Assembly: GCA_028023455.1 (NCBI GenBank)
Contig: JAQFVV010001020.1
Span: 1-64,000, forward strand
Source: Epiperipatus broadwayi
Lineage: Eukaryota > Onychophora > Udeonychophora > Euonychophora > Peripatidae
Direction of reading: 5' to 3'
Length of the DNA stretch: 64,000 nt
In this document: piece after piece, positions 12,865 through 23,848 of the stretch
How the letters are laid out: each line of letters opens with the position of its first letter
Position numbering within the stretch: the first letter of the stretch is position 1
Notes under the pieces: generated by a model
The model's input: only the letters and a program-made list of their open reading frames with translations
Told to the model about the DNA's origin: nothing
Databases searched by the model: none
Position numbers and translations under genes: made by a program

Positions 12865-13181
12865 TATTATATATCAAATTGCAAAGTCCAACTATTTCAT
12901 TCATAGTAAATTCTCCCATTTCTCTCAAAATTATGCGATTGACTTTCTTACTTCATCCAGCAACATGTCCAAACCTTTATCATCTATTTCAACATCTTCA
13001 TTTTTCATAATTAATTAAATTATTTCCTCTACTATACAGACCCTGAAGATATTCTTTACATCTTTTTAATATATCATTGCTACCAGTTAATCTCTTTCCA
13101 TTCTTATCTACAATCTCACTTACTACCCATATCTTTTTCTCCCAAATGATATTTCGTATTCTATCAAAAACCAGATACCTT

Positions 13182-13601
13182 TCACCTGCTATATAGCCTT
13201 TCTATCTCTTTACATTCTTGTTCCAACCATTTTTCTTGTCCTAAATCTATTTCACTTCTTAGTTCATTATTAAATCTCTTATATGGCTTTTGCCCTTCCT
13301 CAGTATTTAAATTCTTCCATCGTCTTTGTACTTCCATCTTTTCCAACATACTTTCAGTTATCCAAGATTGTTTAGATTTCCTTACATGAATAATACCTAT
13401 TTCATTTTTTGCTGTTTTCAAGAATCCTTTTTTAATTCTATTCCAACACACATCAAGACTATTAATATATTTCTCATCCTGAACAATCCTTTTTAATTCA
13501 TTATCACATATTAAACCAAATTTCCCTTTTTCCATTTGTCTCAATTTATCCAAGTTCCATCTTGCGTATCTTTTCCCTCGTTTAATTCTTTTTATACTCA
13601 A
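13182..13601 (-). pseudogene. LINE ORF2 linker between EEP and RT
   Basis: 139 codons, the longest open segment of this element. The peptide starts IKRIKRGKRYARWNLDKLRQ and continues with a Lys/Trp-rich helical region (KQSWITESMLEKMEVQRRWK). This corresponds to the variable linker that follows the EEP domain in RTE-type LINEs ('kr....r.dl.kLk.......' then 'kqpWit.eml..m..Rr..kn'). No catalytic function is expected for this part. Confidence 0.8.
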
Positions 13602-13604
13602 CTT

Positions 13605-14310
13605 TCATTTAGCCATAACTAAATTATGATCCAAATCTAAATCAGCACCAGACAAAGCATGTGAACCCTTAATAGCTTTCTTATATCTATCCTGAATCAA
13701 TATATAATCAATTTGATAAAGTTTTTTGTCACCTGGAGCTTTCCATATATACAATCTTCTAATGTGATTGTTAAAACAAGTGTTTGCAATGACAAACCCA
13801 TGTTCTTTACAAAACTGTACAAGCTGGCTACCTATTTCATTTTTTCCACTACAATAATTTCCAACAATTTTCCCTTCCCTACCTTTCCCCACAACAGCAT
13901 TCCAATTCCCCAATAGCTATATACATGCATTTTCTCCCTCATATTGAATACTTTCTTCTACCTTCTCATATATTTCATCAATTTCAATATCATCATGACT
14001 ATTAGTTGGCAATAAACTTGTATAATTACCAAAATTCTCATCATTATCAGCCTACTGTTAATACAATCAACCTTTGCCACACCATTACAAATTTTCCTTC
14101 CCACAGCAATGCCAATACCATTAATTGAGCTAAAATAACTTTATATCCCCACTACTTACTTCTCCACATCCCTCCCACCTCACTTTGCTCAATCCTATAA
14201 CATCAATATTATTTATGCACAACACTCTTTTCAAATTCTTCAATTTCCCAGCTCTTTTCAAAGATGTAACATTCCATGTTCCAATTCTCAATGTATCTTC
14301 TCTCAATAAA
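13605..14310 (-). pseudogene. LINE EEP endonuclease domain, broken
   Basis: The N-terminus near 14288 reads RIGTWNVTSL followed by KRAGKLKNLK, the canonical first EEP motif. RWEGCGE follows near 14175 (the catalytic Glu motif in this family is usually 'SEvrW.G'). After stops, the C-terminal half is open at 13605-13913, with GNWNAVVGKG (the GDFNA-like motif, D replaced by N), RRLYIWKAPGD and QIDYILIQDR. It ends GADLDLDHNLVMAK, where the SDH catalytic motif reads LDH. The Ser-to-Leu and Asp-to-Asn changes plus stops indicate an inactive relic. Confidence 0.9.
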
Positions 14311-14349
14311 TTATGTTTAGGAGGATTTTCACATTTATGACCTGAGTAA

Positions 14350-15450
14350 CCTCATTTTCACTCCTGCCAGGCAAGATACCAAAGTCATATACTATTAAAA
14401 AAAAACGATACTAGGCATTTTATTTAGTATAATCACTTTCTAGATACCTGCAGCATGCACAAAATTGTAAGTACACTTCACAAGGCAATCAACTATAAAA
14501 TATGAACAATTGTTTCCACATTTTATAGTATGGATCTAGTACACTGTACTAACTAAAATAAAACTAATGTAAAAAAGATGTATGTCTATTGAAAAACAAT
14601 TTAATTGGGGAAACTTCATACAAAGGCAAATCACTGTGAAAAATTGTAGATTGGAAAAACCATTTCTGACAATATAATGGATTGCAGATACATTTAATTA
14701 TAAGAAATGAATGTAAAATAAGAGATAGAGGTTTGAAAATCCATCTCAAAAAGATATATAAAACAAAATCTAACAAATGCTTGTAAAATCCATGCCAAGG
14801 TATATAAAAATGCATCCCAGAATAATAAATCCCTTTGGAATGCAATTGTTATTGGGACATTAAGTAAAGGAGATTATCATGGATGCAAATCTAGAAAGAT
14901 GGACTGGACAAACAAAGCAACATTTGCAAAAAAACAGTTAATATTTGCAAAAAATACAAATTGGCTTATAAATTCTTTAATGACTTGAAGAATTAGATTA
15001 TTTAACTATTAAATTTATTTTTGTTAATAAATATGTTCTAATTCCAAAAAACATGAGAATAACATAAACACCAATACATATATGTTTATAATTCTTAACT
15101 TTTTTGTGTAATATTTTTTGTTGTCCATAGCCTCATTCTGGAAATTGTACCCCTGATAGTTTGCTTTTTTGTATGATTTTAACAACAGTTATAGTTCAAA
15201 GAGATTTACTAATTTTAGAAGCAAAATTTGACATATTTTATAAAACTTTACTTTATATATATATATAAAAGAGAGACTTTATTGAGTATAAAATGTTTTA
15301 CAAGATAAATATTGATTTACATAGTGTAATATGGAGATTTGAAATGGTACATTGAATTTTTTTTGTCTATAGTATTTTCAGAAATTGATTAACCCGTGGA
15401 AACTCAAAGCATTAATCTACGAGAAGAATAACCATTAGAGACAAATTAAT
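14350..15450. other. AT-rich DNA, nothing recognised
   Basis: Between the LINE and the 430 bp tandem repeat. A 93-codon minus-strand open stretch at 14564-14845 has no recognisable features and is not called. Confidence 0.5.
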
Positions 15451-15452
15451 GT

Positions 15453-15882
15453 TACAATTAGGAATTATTTGTAAAGTCTAGAGTTTAAATATGAGTAGCA
15501 TTTTAGGAGTACAATATTGAGAAATCCAATTTGTGATGGATAAGTTGAGAATATAGGAAAATACTTGAAGATAACAACATTGGAAATAATAAATTTAAAT
15601 AGGGTGAATCACTTGCAATTAAAATCATTACGCCAAACTGCAGCTTACTTTGCAATAATACTTGGATAAAATCGTTTATAACAATAACGCTAAAACTGCT
15701 ACGAATAGCGTTTTTTTCTTTCTTGTGAATGAGAAAATCAACATTGGCAATGACCACCACAGCACCCTCATCCTAGCCCTCCCCCTCAAAAGAAGCAGGA
15801 TTTAGGCCCCTGGAGCCGTTCCCAACAATCAGACTCTCATTCAATCAGCAAGTAGAGTGTAATGAAAATTTTAATTAAAAGA
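15453..15882. repeat. Tandem dimer, unit 1 (430 bp)
   Basis: Begins 'acaattaggaattatttg'. The next unit starts immediately with the same sequence at 15883. Shared landmarks are 'acaatattgagaaatccaa', 'tttgcaataatac', and a C-rich 'cctcatcc..agcc' block near the end. On the minus strand an 85-codon stretch (15503-15760) is partly conserved in unit 2 (VLLQSK..FG.MILIASDS), but the frame breaks outside it. Coding use is unproven. Confidence 0.85.
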
Positions 15883-16532
15883 TACAATTAGGAATTATTT
15901 GTAAAGTCTAGAATTCAAATATAAATAGTGTTTTAAGAGTACAATATTGAGAAATCCAATTTGCGGTTGATAAGTTGAGAAATAGGAAAGCACTTGGAGA
16001 TAACATAAAATATGGACTAAATCGATCTACTGTTCAGTTCTTCTAAATGGCCTCGAATATCTTCACAAGAGAGCAATCCCGAATACTTTGGAAAAATTAT
16101 GGAAAAACTATGGAGAACAAGAAAAAAAAATTCAAGCTTCAAAATGTCTCTGCTGAAAACCATTCTAATCCATCATAAAAATCACATAACAGCAAAAGGC
16201 CAGCCCTATCAATAACAACATTGGAAGTAATAAAATTAAATAAGGTGAATGAATCACTTGCAATTAGAATCATGAGGCCAAACTCCGACTTACTTTGCAA
16301 TAATACATGGATAAATTCATTCATGATGATAACATTTCAAAAATAACATTATTTTTCTTATCTTGTGAATGAGAAAAACCAACATTGGTAACGATCACAA
16401 CAGTGCCCTCATCCCAGCCCCCTCCCTCAAAAGAACTAGGATTTAGGTCCATGGAGGCCCTCCCAACAACCAGACTCTCTCATTCATTCAACAAAATTAA
16501 GTGAAATGAAAATTTTCATTAAAAGGTAAAAT
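15883..16532. repeat. Tandem dimer, unit 2, with ~212 bp extra
   Basis: Second unit, directly abutting the first. It contains an extra ~212 bp (16005-16216) lacking from unit 1, bordered by 'ataac' at 16000-16004 and 16212-16216. Either an insertion with a 5 bp target duplication occurred here, or unit 1 lost the segment by recombination between the short repeats. Confidence 0.8.
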
Positions 16533-18100
16533 CTCTGTAGAAATCTTTTGTAATTTCAATGGCTCCCATATATTTACACAGCATTTTTATAAAAGTTGAA
16601 ATTATTCTTACTTAGGATTACATTGTTGATATAGCTTGTATACGAAAAGAGAGCTAAGAAACTCCCCCTTTTAATAGGGATAGTTTTTGAGAAATTTAAT
16701 TCCCTAAATTAGGGAAAAGGGAACAAAATGAGGAGCCAGAAATAGAGTTAAATAAAGTCTTTGGCTCCCTCTAGTGGACTGAAAAATCTTACTTATTCAT
16801 ATGGGATTTCAAATCTCTCTGCTTTATTTTTCCATTACAATTAAATGTATGTGCAATATCGTGAATCATTGGATGTGATTTTTTCAATAATTTGTGTATT
16901 TTTTTTTATTTTAAATAGTAATTTGACAAATACCATTTAAGTTTTTGGCAAGAGCACTGCACTAAAGATCTTATCCATATGAACTTACCATAAAATGACT
17001 ACTAGCTTCTCTTCTTTAATCTTATCAGACAAACTCAGCCATAACCATTTTACATTGTCTTTTCAAATTTCATTTAGCTGTTGATAATTTATATACATAT
17101 GTTTACAAACATATTACATTAAATTTCACAAACAATGAAGATTAACTAATTTAAAATTATCAGGAATAATAATGTTAAGTCTAGAAAGAACTTGTTTACA
17201 AAAACAGATGTTTAAATAAACAAATGAAATCAAATTAATACAATAACTATTTTTTAAGCTTAATCTTATAAACAAAATAATATATTTATTTTAAAAAATA
17301 TAAAATAAAAAAAAACTCAATTCTGTGTGCAATCAAATCATTAAATTTATTCAATTTCTGAGACCAGATAGTATCAATATATATCAATAAAAACTCCTGT
17401 GACAATTGGTTAAGAATCAAAGTTATTATAAATGGATTACAAACTAAAATATATATATACCTTTGCTGGATGTCCTAAAGCCTCATGACCTCTCAAAAAA
17501 CAGGCCACATGATTTTCTTTTGGACAATTAATTTTATTCATTTACTTAGTAATTAAAAAAATTTTATCACAGTTTCTCACATATGGAATTTAACTTTTTT
17601 TCCTAATGTAAAAATTATTTCATTTTTTTACATGATTATTTTTTAACAGGAAATAACTACATAATATCTATCTCCAAAATCAAGTCATATTAAATTAGCA
17701 AATACTTTTTAATATGGCTAAATAAGTCTTCCATCATTTCTCACAGATGTAAAGTAAGCTGTTTTTAATATGGCTGCACATTAACAGTAGAAAGTTTTTA
17801 TTTACTATAAAGCAAAAACATTGTTTTTAAATTAAATGAAGTATCATATATTTTGATTATTACAAAATTATTCTAATACCATAATTTTTTTTACAAGCAA
17901 CAAACTAATTAAGATAGTTAAATTAATCTAAAACATAATTACTTTGATATCTTCATCACTTTTTTTTTCCTTTTTAAAAAATGATCTGGAAACTATATAT
18001 ATATATATAACATTTCTTTCTTTTTTTTAAAAAAAAAAACATTTATTATTAAATCATTAATATCTATCAAACATCATACAATAACCATTCTTTATGTTTA
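16533..18100. other. AT-rich DNA, nothing recognised
   Basis: No gene, tRNA or repeat boundary supported. Long T and A runs and a short TA repeat near 18000 are present. Confidence 0.55.
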
Positions 18101-18107
18101 CACAAGC

Positions 18108-18626
18108 TATTTTTCACAGAGACGAAACTCTCTATATAATAGTGCCACTCAGTGTAAGCCAGAGTAATCAATGGATGCATGAAGGTTTGTGCATAAAATC
18201 CTTATCTAATGCCTACTCATCCATCCAATATCCCCAGACTTGTTTCTAACTTATAGCTTTCATCAGTGAAGAACCTTGGATCTGAAAGCACTGTACCTAG
18301 ATCTTAGGATCTAATGCAATTCTCTAGCAGCCACTTTTTATTTTTTTAATTAACTATAAAGCTTTGAATCCAAATGAAAACAATAATGTTTTCAAGCTAA
18401 GCTCATTAGCTTGTATAGTCATATAAATCTGAACTCAGTTCAGCATCCATACTTTTTGGTGCCTTTGATTCTTTAATAACCACAGTCACCATAATGATAT
18501 TGGGCAGGATTGGTATTACACAAGCTGTTTTTCACAGATGTAAAACTCTCCATACAATAGCTCCACTCAGTGCATCCATTGATTACTCTGGCTTGCATTG
18601 AGAAGCACTACTGTATGGAGAGTTTG
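18108..18626. mobile_element. Foldback element, family A, copy 2
   Basis: Left end 'aactctctatataatagtgccac' (near 18125) and right end 'cactactgtatggagagttt' (near 18607-18626) are inverted family A termini. The interior contains 'tatccccagacttgtttc' and 'ctagatcttaggatctaatg', shared with the copies at 3.3, 21.2 and 35.2 kb. A second forward terminus at about 18540-18565 ('aaaactctccatacaatag') lies inside, so two elements or a partial duplication are joined. Both forward termini are preceded by the same 'acaagct.tttttcacaga' sequence. Confidence 0.75.
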
Positions 18627-19014
18627 CCTCTGTGTCTCTAATAACTTTTTTTTTTCTGATGTTTCAAACATATATGATACTCATCAATTTATTAACTGTT
18701 AAGAATGTTTTCTTTAAAACTTGTTTTCCATATAAAAAATTTTAACTGATAAAAATCATATAAGATGGTTGAAAAAGCAGGAAAGAAATGTATCATTGCT
18801 AATTCTGCAATAAATATCAAGTTTTTGAAAGAAAAGAAAGAATATGTCTATATTTTTATAAAATATAGCTATATAAAATATTTGATGTGATATGTTGGAC
18901 TATTTCCATCATCTATGAGTGAATATTGAATGTATAGAAAATTTTAAACTTTATTTAAATTTTCCAAATACAAACAACTTGTTAGTAATAACACACAAAT
19001 AGATAACACAGTTA

Positions 19015-19312
19015 GCAATTACACAATGGTTCAAGTAGTATTATTCTCCACTCTTCTTCAGGTGTTGCTGGCCTATATGCACAGTGACAATATTCGCTTA
19101 GAAATTGAACTCGCAACTTTAGATTCTTGAATATCGAATTTAAGGCAAACTATTCTATCAAGCTCAGTTGGTTAGAATGTTTACCTTAAATTCGGTATTC
19201 AAGAATCTAAAGGTGTGAGTTCAACTTCTAAGCGAATATTGTCACTGTGCATATAGGCCAACAACACCTGAAGAAGAGTGGAGAATAATACTACTCAAAA
19301 CATTGTGTAATT
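19015..19312. repeat. Palindrome with central tRNA A-box and hammerhead-like tail
   Basis: Arms 19015-19151 and 19173-19312 are inverted. The centre reads 'aagctcagttggttagaat', a tRNA A box. Each arm then carries a B-box-like 'gagttcaacttc'/'gaactcgcaactt' and ends in the 'cctgaagaagagtgg...actcaaaac' tail. The unit therefore looks like two head-to-head copies of a tRNA-headed SINE sharing one A box. The tail resembles those of Penelope-type elements. Confidence 0.6.
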
Positions 19313-19334
19313 ATTAATTTGTGCTATTTGTAAA

Positions 19335-19677
19335 TATATAAAATCAACATTCCTCCTTTTTCTTTTTAAAACTTATTCAAACTATAATTTTATTTTTACT
19401 CCATACAATGTTTCAACTATATTCTGTAGTCATTATCAAGTTTCCATTTTCGTAAATTTGTTCCAACTTGTCTACTGAAGTAAGAGAAAACAAACGTAAT
19501 AAAAAAGGATACGGTTTGTTTTCTCTAACTTCAGTAGACAAGTTGGAACAAATTTACGAAAATGGAAAGTTGATAATGACTACAGAATGTAGTTGAAACG
19601 TTGTATGGAGTAAAAATAAAATTATAGTTTGAATAAACAAGTTTTAAAAAGAAAAAGGAGGAATGTCGATTTTATAT
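19335..19677. repeat. Near-perfect palindrome, ~160 bp arms
   Basis: Arms 19335-19495 and 19514-19677, spacer about 18 nt ('gtaataaaaaaggatacg'). The right arm carries 'gactacagaatgtagttg' followed by 'aaacg' and an AAAATAAA-type tail, again the shape of a Penelope-like 3' end. Two tails joined head-to-head explain the palindrome. Confidence 0.85.
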
Positions 19678-20208
19678 ATTTATTATCATGGAGCTATAAT
19701 TTAAAAAGAAGTGAAAAGTTGCGTATATAATTATATTGTCTATTTGTGTGTTATTACTAACAAGTTGTTTGTATTTGGAAAGTTTAAATAAAGTTTAACA
19801 TTTTCTATACATTCAACATTCACTCATAGATGATGGAAATAGTCCAACATATCATATCTAATAATATACCATCATCACAAACCTTCAGACAAATATAAAA
19901 TAATAGTATTAGATTTTTTTTTATAATAACTAAAATGACCTTTCAAAAAATTAGTTTTTCAGCAAATTAACTTTAGAAACATTGCCGTGATAATCTTGCT
20001 GTTGATATAATAACTTTCAATATTTTAACTCCTTTACCTACACATTTCTAGAATAAGGAGCATCCTTAAAAGATTTTTTTTCTAATATCCTTAGGCTATG
20101 TCACTAAAAGCTCAATGTCTCACTTCCAACAATAAATTTATCAAAATAGTAGCTCAATATGTAACAAATTTAACTGAAGTAGTAATAACTCTACAATGAA
20201 ATACTCTA

Positions 20209-20430
20209 TCATTTAAATATGTGTTGCATTTCATTATCTAAATCTATTTTTCTATTTAAACAAACAGCAGGATTTTTAAACTGATTTGTAACCTCAGGGG
20301 ATATTAGCCAGTCAAAAGAACTGAAGATTTTTGTTCCACCACTAAAATGATTGTGGTTTATTATTATTATTTTGGAACATTGATTACTAAATTGTTGATA
20401 TATTTCTTTCAAAAGATTAATTTTTAATCA
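20209..20430 (-). CDS. Coding-like segment, possible terminal exon, unknown
   Basis: On the minus strand an open stretch of about 70 codons ends at TGA 20209-20211. The peptide has mixed, protein-like composition (for example FSSFDWLISPEVTNQF, then NPAVCLNRKIDLDNEMQHIF), unlike the Lys/Asn/Phe strings typical of random AT-rich frames here. A splice-acceptor-like 'attcttgcag' lies just upstream (near 20442-20451), but a TGA interrupts the frame shortly after it. Either the true start is elsewhere or the segment is a pseudogene. No family is recognised. It could belong to the same transcription unit as the minus-strand segments at 22.2-24.8 kb. Confidence 0.3.
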
Positions 20431-20639
20431 TTCTTTAAACTGCAAGAATATCCCAATTATCTATATAATGTAAATATAAAAAGACATACTTTGATTCTAA
20501 TAGATTCTCATTAAAAACCTAACAATCAAAAATATAATTGTATTTTAATATTTGTTTCATGAAGACATTTATATTATCGTCCAAAAACCACTAGTATAAA
20601 AATAAAAACCAAAGCTATAACTAACACATTAACATTCAT

Positions 20640-20900
20640 TAACAAAAATTATAATATCAGGGTCCTCGGATATTCTACTAGTAGAAATAAAATTTCTTTC
20701 ATACTACTTTAAATCAACTGCATAATATAAGCAAACAAAATTTTGTGGACAACCAGAAAAATTTTCTACAGACAATCCTACCTGATTACTCAGTCAAATT
20801 CTTTGGGAACATCAATGAAAGCAAAAACTAAATTACACCTTATAGCACTTTACTTGCATTCATCTGGTGTCAAGTATCATATCTATAATGCTTTCTGATT
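20640..20900 (-). pseudogene. LINE reverse transcriptase motif A relic
   Basis: On the minus strand 20793-20832 reads LVFAFIDVPKEFD, matching RT motif A of LINEs ('l.f.FvDl.KAFD'). It is followed after a stop by CL-KIFLVVHKIL, comparable to 'LW.iL...GcP.kf'. The rest is degenerate. This is a different, older LINE lineage from the copy at 11.6-14.3 kb, or a poorly preserved piece of it. Confidence comes from the motif alone. Confidence 0.5.
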
Positions 20901-21164
20901 TGATTAATCAATATTACATCATTTGTATCTATTTATATATGATTAGAAGCGATCTATTCATATAAATACTTGAAACTACTTTTACTGGAATGGATAACAA
21001 TTTTTCTGCAGCTTTTTCTAACTTGTTTATTTCGAAAATTGAACAGATGCATCCCTAAAATCAGATGTAACATTTACTCTATCATAAAGCTCCAATTTAC
21101 ACATTGACTGTTTTAGCAACATACTTTTTTTCTTTCACCACACTTGTGCCATTTATTGTAGCTG

Positions 21165-21905
21165 ATAGATGCCAGATGATAGTGCTTAATAAATCTCTAT
21201 CCTATGCACTTCTATCCAATATCCCCAGACTAGTTTTAAGCTTATAATTTACATCAGTTAGAGCAGTGCACCTGGATCTTTAACATCTAATGCACATTCC
21301 TTCTAGCACTCATGATTCACCTTTCTGTTTTATTATCAAGATATCAGCTCAAATTGAAAAATATTTTCAATCTAAATTAATTTTCTTATGTAATCATATA
21401 GATCTGAAACCAGTTCACAATCAATATATGATGTTTTTAGTTTTTTTGATAACTATAATCCTATATCCTATGGCCAAGATTAATATAAAACCAAAATAAA
21501 ATATGTCTATTACATGGCACCAGCTTATATATTGGTGTTTCAGCAGAAAACTTTTTTGTTACTTTCACAACAAATTAAATCACATGATAGAGATGCTTGT
21601 AGTTGTTAAAAAAAAACTCAGAACACTACAATATATAGAAACTGGACTGGTTTCAGATCTATATGACTATGCAAGCAAGTTGGCTTAGATTGAAAACATG
21701 TATATGTTTTCCAATTTGGATTGATCGCTTGATAGTTAAAAAACAGCTGCTAGAATGAAAGTATGTTAGATCCTAAAGCCCAGGTGGATTGTTCCAAGAT
21801 TCAAAGCTTCTCAATAAAAACCATTAGCTTGAAACTAGTCTTGAGATATTGAATAGGACTGCACAAGATAGGAATTTATTAAGCTTTATCATCTGACATT
21901 AATTA
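21165..21905. mobile_element. Foldback element, family A, copy 3 (large inverted arms)
   Basis: Left arm about 21170-21440 and right arm about 21625-21905 are inverted relative to each other. Shared marks include 'gatgccagatgata'/'tatcatctgac', 'tatccccagactagtttt' and 'catatagatctgaaaccag'. The interior family A sequence is recognisable but the usual 'agtgccac' termini are lost. The arms differ by many substitutions, so the element is old. Confidence 0.75.
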
Positions 21906-22226
21906 TTAAGATTTACAGTAGGTGGCATAAGTATCGTAAAATAAAAAAATTCCATACAATTCAAAAAAATTTCAATAATTTCTGTAGGAATCATATAAGT
22001 AACAACAATTTTATAACTAATCTGATATTTCCATCCAACTATAGATGAATCACTAAATATACCTATAAATGAAATCATCTGAATTGTAGTGACAATGTTC
22101 AAAACATATGTTTTTAAATACATATAATGTCAAAATAGTCACAAAAAAGGTCTCAGGTGATAACAATCAGCAAATTATAGTAATATAGTGGACTATTATA
22201 ATCCACCAATCATTTGTGTCTTCTTG
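21906..22226. other. 3' flank of the candidate minus-strand gene
   Basis: No repeat or gene is recognised. If the model at 22227-23881 is right, this holds its 3' UTR and polyadenylation signals; AATAAA-like strings are too common in this DNA to be informative. Confidence 0.4.
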
Positions 22227-22439
22227 TCAATTCTTGAACTTGTGGTTTAAATCTCTATATTGCTCAAATAAATCTTCATGTTTATTATCCAACCAAATAA
22301 AGAAAATCTTGTTTCTTTTAAAATCATTGTTAGAAAACCAATTATAATTATTTTCTTCAATGAATCTAGGAACAGAATTAAGCACAGCACATTTTTTAAG
22401 AGAATTTCTTGCCTCAGTAATATGACCAAGATTGAAAAC
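22227..22439 (-). CDS. Candidate host exon 2 (terminal) of a small unknown gene
   Basis: On the minus strand, an AG at 22441-22440 ('taaaatag') is followed by 70 codons in frame ending with TGA at 22227-22229. The peptide begins VFNLGHITEARNSLKKCAVL, then NSVPRFIEENNYNWFSNND, and ends EDLFEQYRDLNHKFKN. Composition (Trp, Cys, balanced charges, few repeats) is that of a real protein. The first part resembles a tetratricopeptide-like helix pair (LG...EA...LKKC..L..VP), but no family is claimed. It starts in phase 0 and so joins in frame to the candidate first exon at 23849-23881, giving about 81 residues if no exon lies between. The acceptor lacks a strong pyrimidine tract. It could instead be a retrocopy or an exon of a larger gene. 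Confidence 0.45.
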   Translation of the reverse strand, partial: VFNLGHITEARNSLKKCAVLNSVPRFIEENNYNWFSNNDFKRNKIFFIWLDNKHEDLFEQYRDLNHKFKN

Positions 22440-23848
22440 CTATTTTAATGTTTACGACTAATGACTTTTAGCACAAGTAGCAATTGCTTCTAGAAAACAA
22501 ATATTAAATTAATTGAAGCATATTAATTTATGATCTATGTATAATTAATTATTAAGTACTCACATAATATTGGCCTCATATATTTTTACTCCTAATAATA
22601 ATAAAATTCATATGATGTATTTATTTCTTTATCTGCAATTTTTTCTCAAATAAATTTTATAATAATCCATGTAATGTGCAAAAATTACATAATATTGGGT
22701 TATAATTTAGCATTATTAAAAATGTTATTTTCCCTGAAAAAAAAAAAAATGAAATGTTTTATTATAGGATTCATGTAATGAAAGTATCCGATCCAATAAG
22801 GAATTTTCATGACCTTTCCAAATTAAATTTTCATGTGTAAACATTCACAAAATAAAAAATTATCAATGTATAAATAAATTTTAAATATTATATCTAGAAA
22901 TTCCAAAAATAGAAGATAGAAATATGGACCTAATAGGACATGCAATACCATACAATCTCCCTTCATTTGAAGAAGTATTCTTCCAAAAAAAAATATCATA
23001 ACAAGCTATTTATCTATTAAAATCTTCCTGTCTCTGCACAAAAAGGTTTCACTAAGAATAACTACATCTTAATATCTTGACAAATTATTATTTTGTAAAA
23101 CTTAACTATGTTCACACTTTCAAAGTCTCACAAGTATATATATGTCAATTTATATATACAATATACAAGTGCAATATTTCATTTTCATAAATGACTTTTT
23201 AATAGACTTCTATTTCCCTTATATTAACTGCAATCAAAATTAAAATCTTTATTATCACTCTCATAAATACTATTATATACATTTATTCTTTTTTTTTAAC
23301 ATTATAAATATGTACTTTTATTTATATTATTATTATTATCATCAATTTTTACCATATGCAGATTTTATACATTTATATATACATGATAAAATTGATAATG
23401 ATGATAATGATAATAATATGAAAAATCACATACTTATAAGAGTGAAAATGAAGATTTTAATTTTGATATGATCATTGTTTTATTTTAATGTATTTTGTTC
23501 AATTTGTAGGCTATATATTCAATATATATATATATATGTTAAATGAATACTAAAAATGATTTATATATAAAGAGGCTATAGAAAATAAATAAATAGCAAT
23601 TCAATGTTTTAATAGGAGAAACAAAAACATGTATGGAAGCAATACAATGTTGAAATATCTATAAGCATACAGAAATATACAAAATATATTTATAAAATAT
23701 ATTAACCATATTCACATCAATACATATATAAATGTAGCATCTTCTATACAACCATGTATCATAATGATAATAAAAAAAATTATACTCATCACCTCAATAA
23801 ACTAACAATATTTTGCCTTGCAATTATTATTAAAATATTAACTATTAC
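22440..23848 (-). other. Putative intron of the minus-strand gene; contains a foldback repeat
   Basis: AT-rich DNA bounded by a donor-like GTAATA (minus strand, reading from 23848) and the acceptor at 22440. It contains an inverted repeat at 23233-23467. No further coding exon could be identified with confidence. Confidence 0.35.
23233..23467. repeat. Inverted repeat / MITE-like element (~235 bp)
   Basis: The left end 'atcaaaattaaaatctttat' (23233-) is the inverse of 'gaagattttaattttgat' (to 23467). Inner portions ('tattattattatcatcaat' versus 'gataatgatgataatgata') also pair. No target duplication could be fixed in this low-complexity context. Confidence 0.7.

Larger units (their letters stand above)
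11610..14340 (-). mobile_element. RTE-like non-LTR retrotransposon (EEP + RT), decayed
   Basis: A ~2.7 kb minus-strand LINE relic with the domains in canonical order: EEP nuclease (14310 to 13605), linker (13601 to 13182), RT (about 12864 to 12129) and the post-RT C-terminal region (11933 to 11685). Frames change repeatedly and stops are frequent. Almost the entire second ORF is represented, so this is the longest LINE copy in the window. Conserved sequence around the EEP and FADD motifs is closest in feel to RTE-type elements of arthropods. Neither a 5' UTR nor a poly-A tail is clearly delimited, so the ends are approximate. Confidence 0.85.
18888..19854. mobile_element. Foldback element, family B, copy 2, with nested palindromes
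   Basis: Outer arms: 18888-19013 ('tgatatgttggactatttcc'...) and 19737-19854, inverted with few mismatches and shared with the copy at 6.0-6.36 kb. Between them lie two further independent palindromes (19015-19312 and 19335-19677). The sequence 'accatcatcacaaaccttca' beyond the right arm matches the outer edge of copy 1, so the true end is near 19890. No open reading frame is present. Confidence 0.85.

Noticed and set aside
14564-14845. 93-codon minus-strand open frame
   Set aside because: Hydrophobic, Phe/Leu/His-rich composition as expected from AT-rich DNA; no domain, splice context or repeat support.
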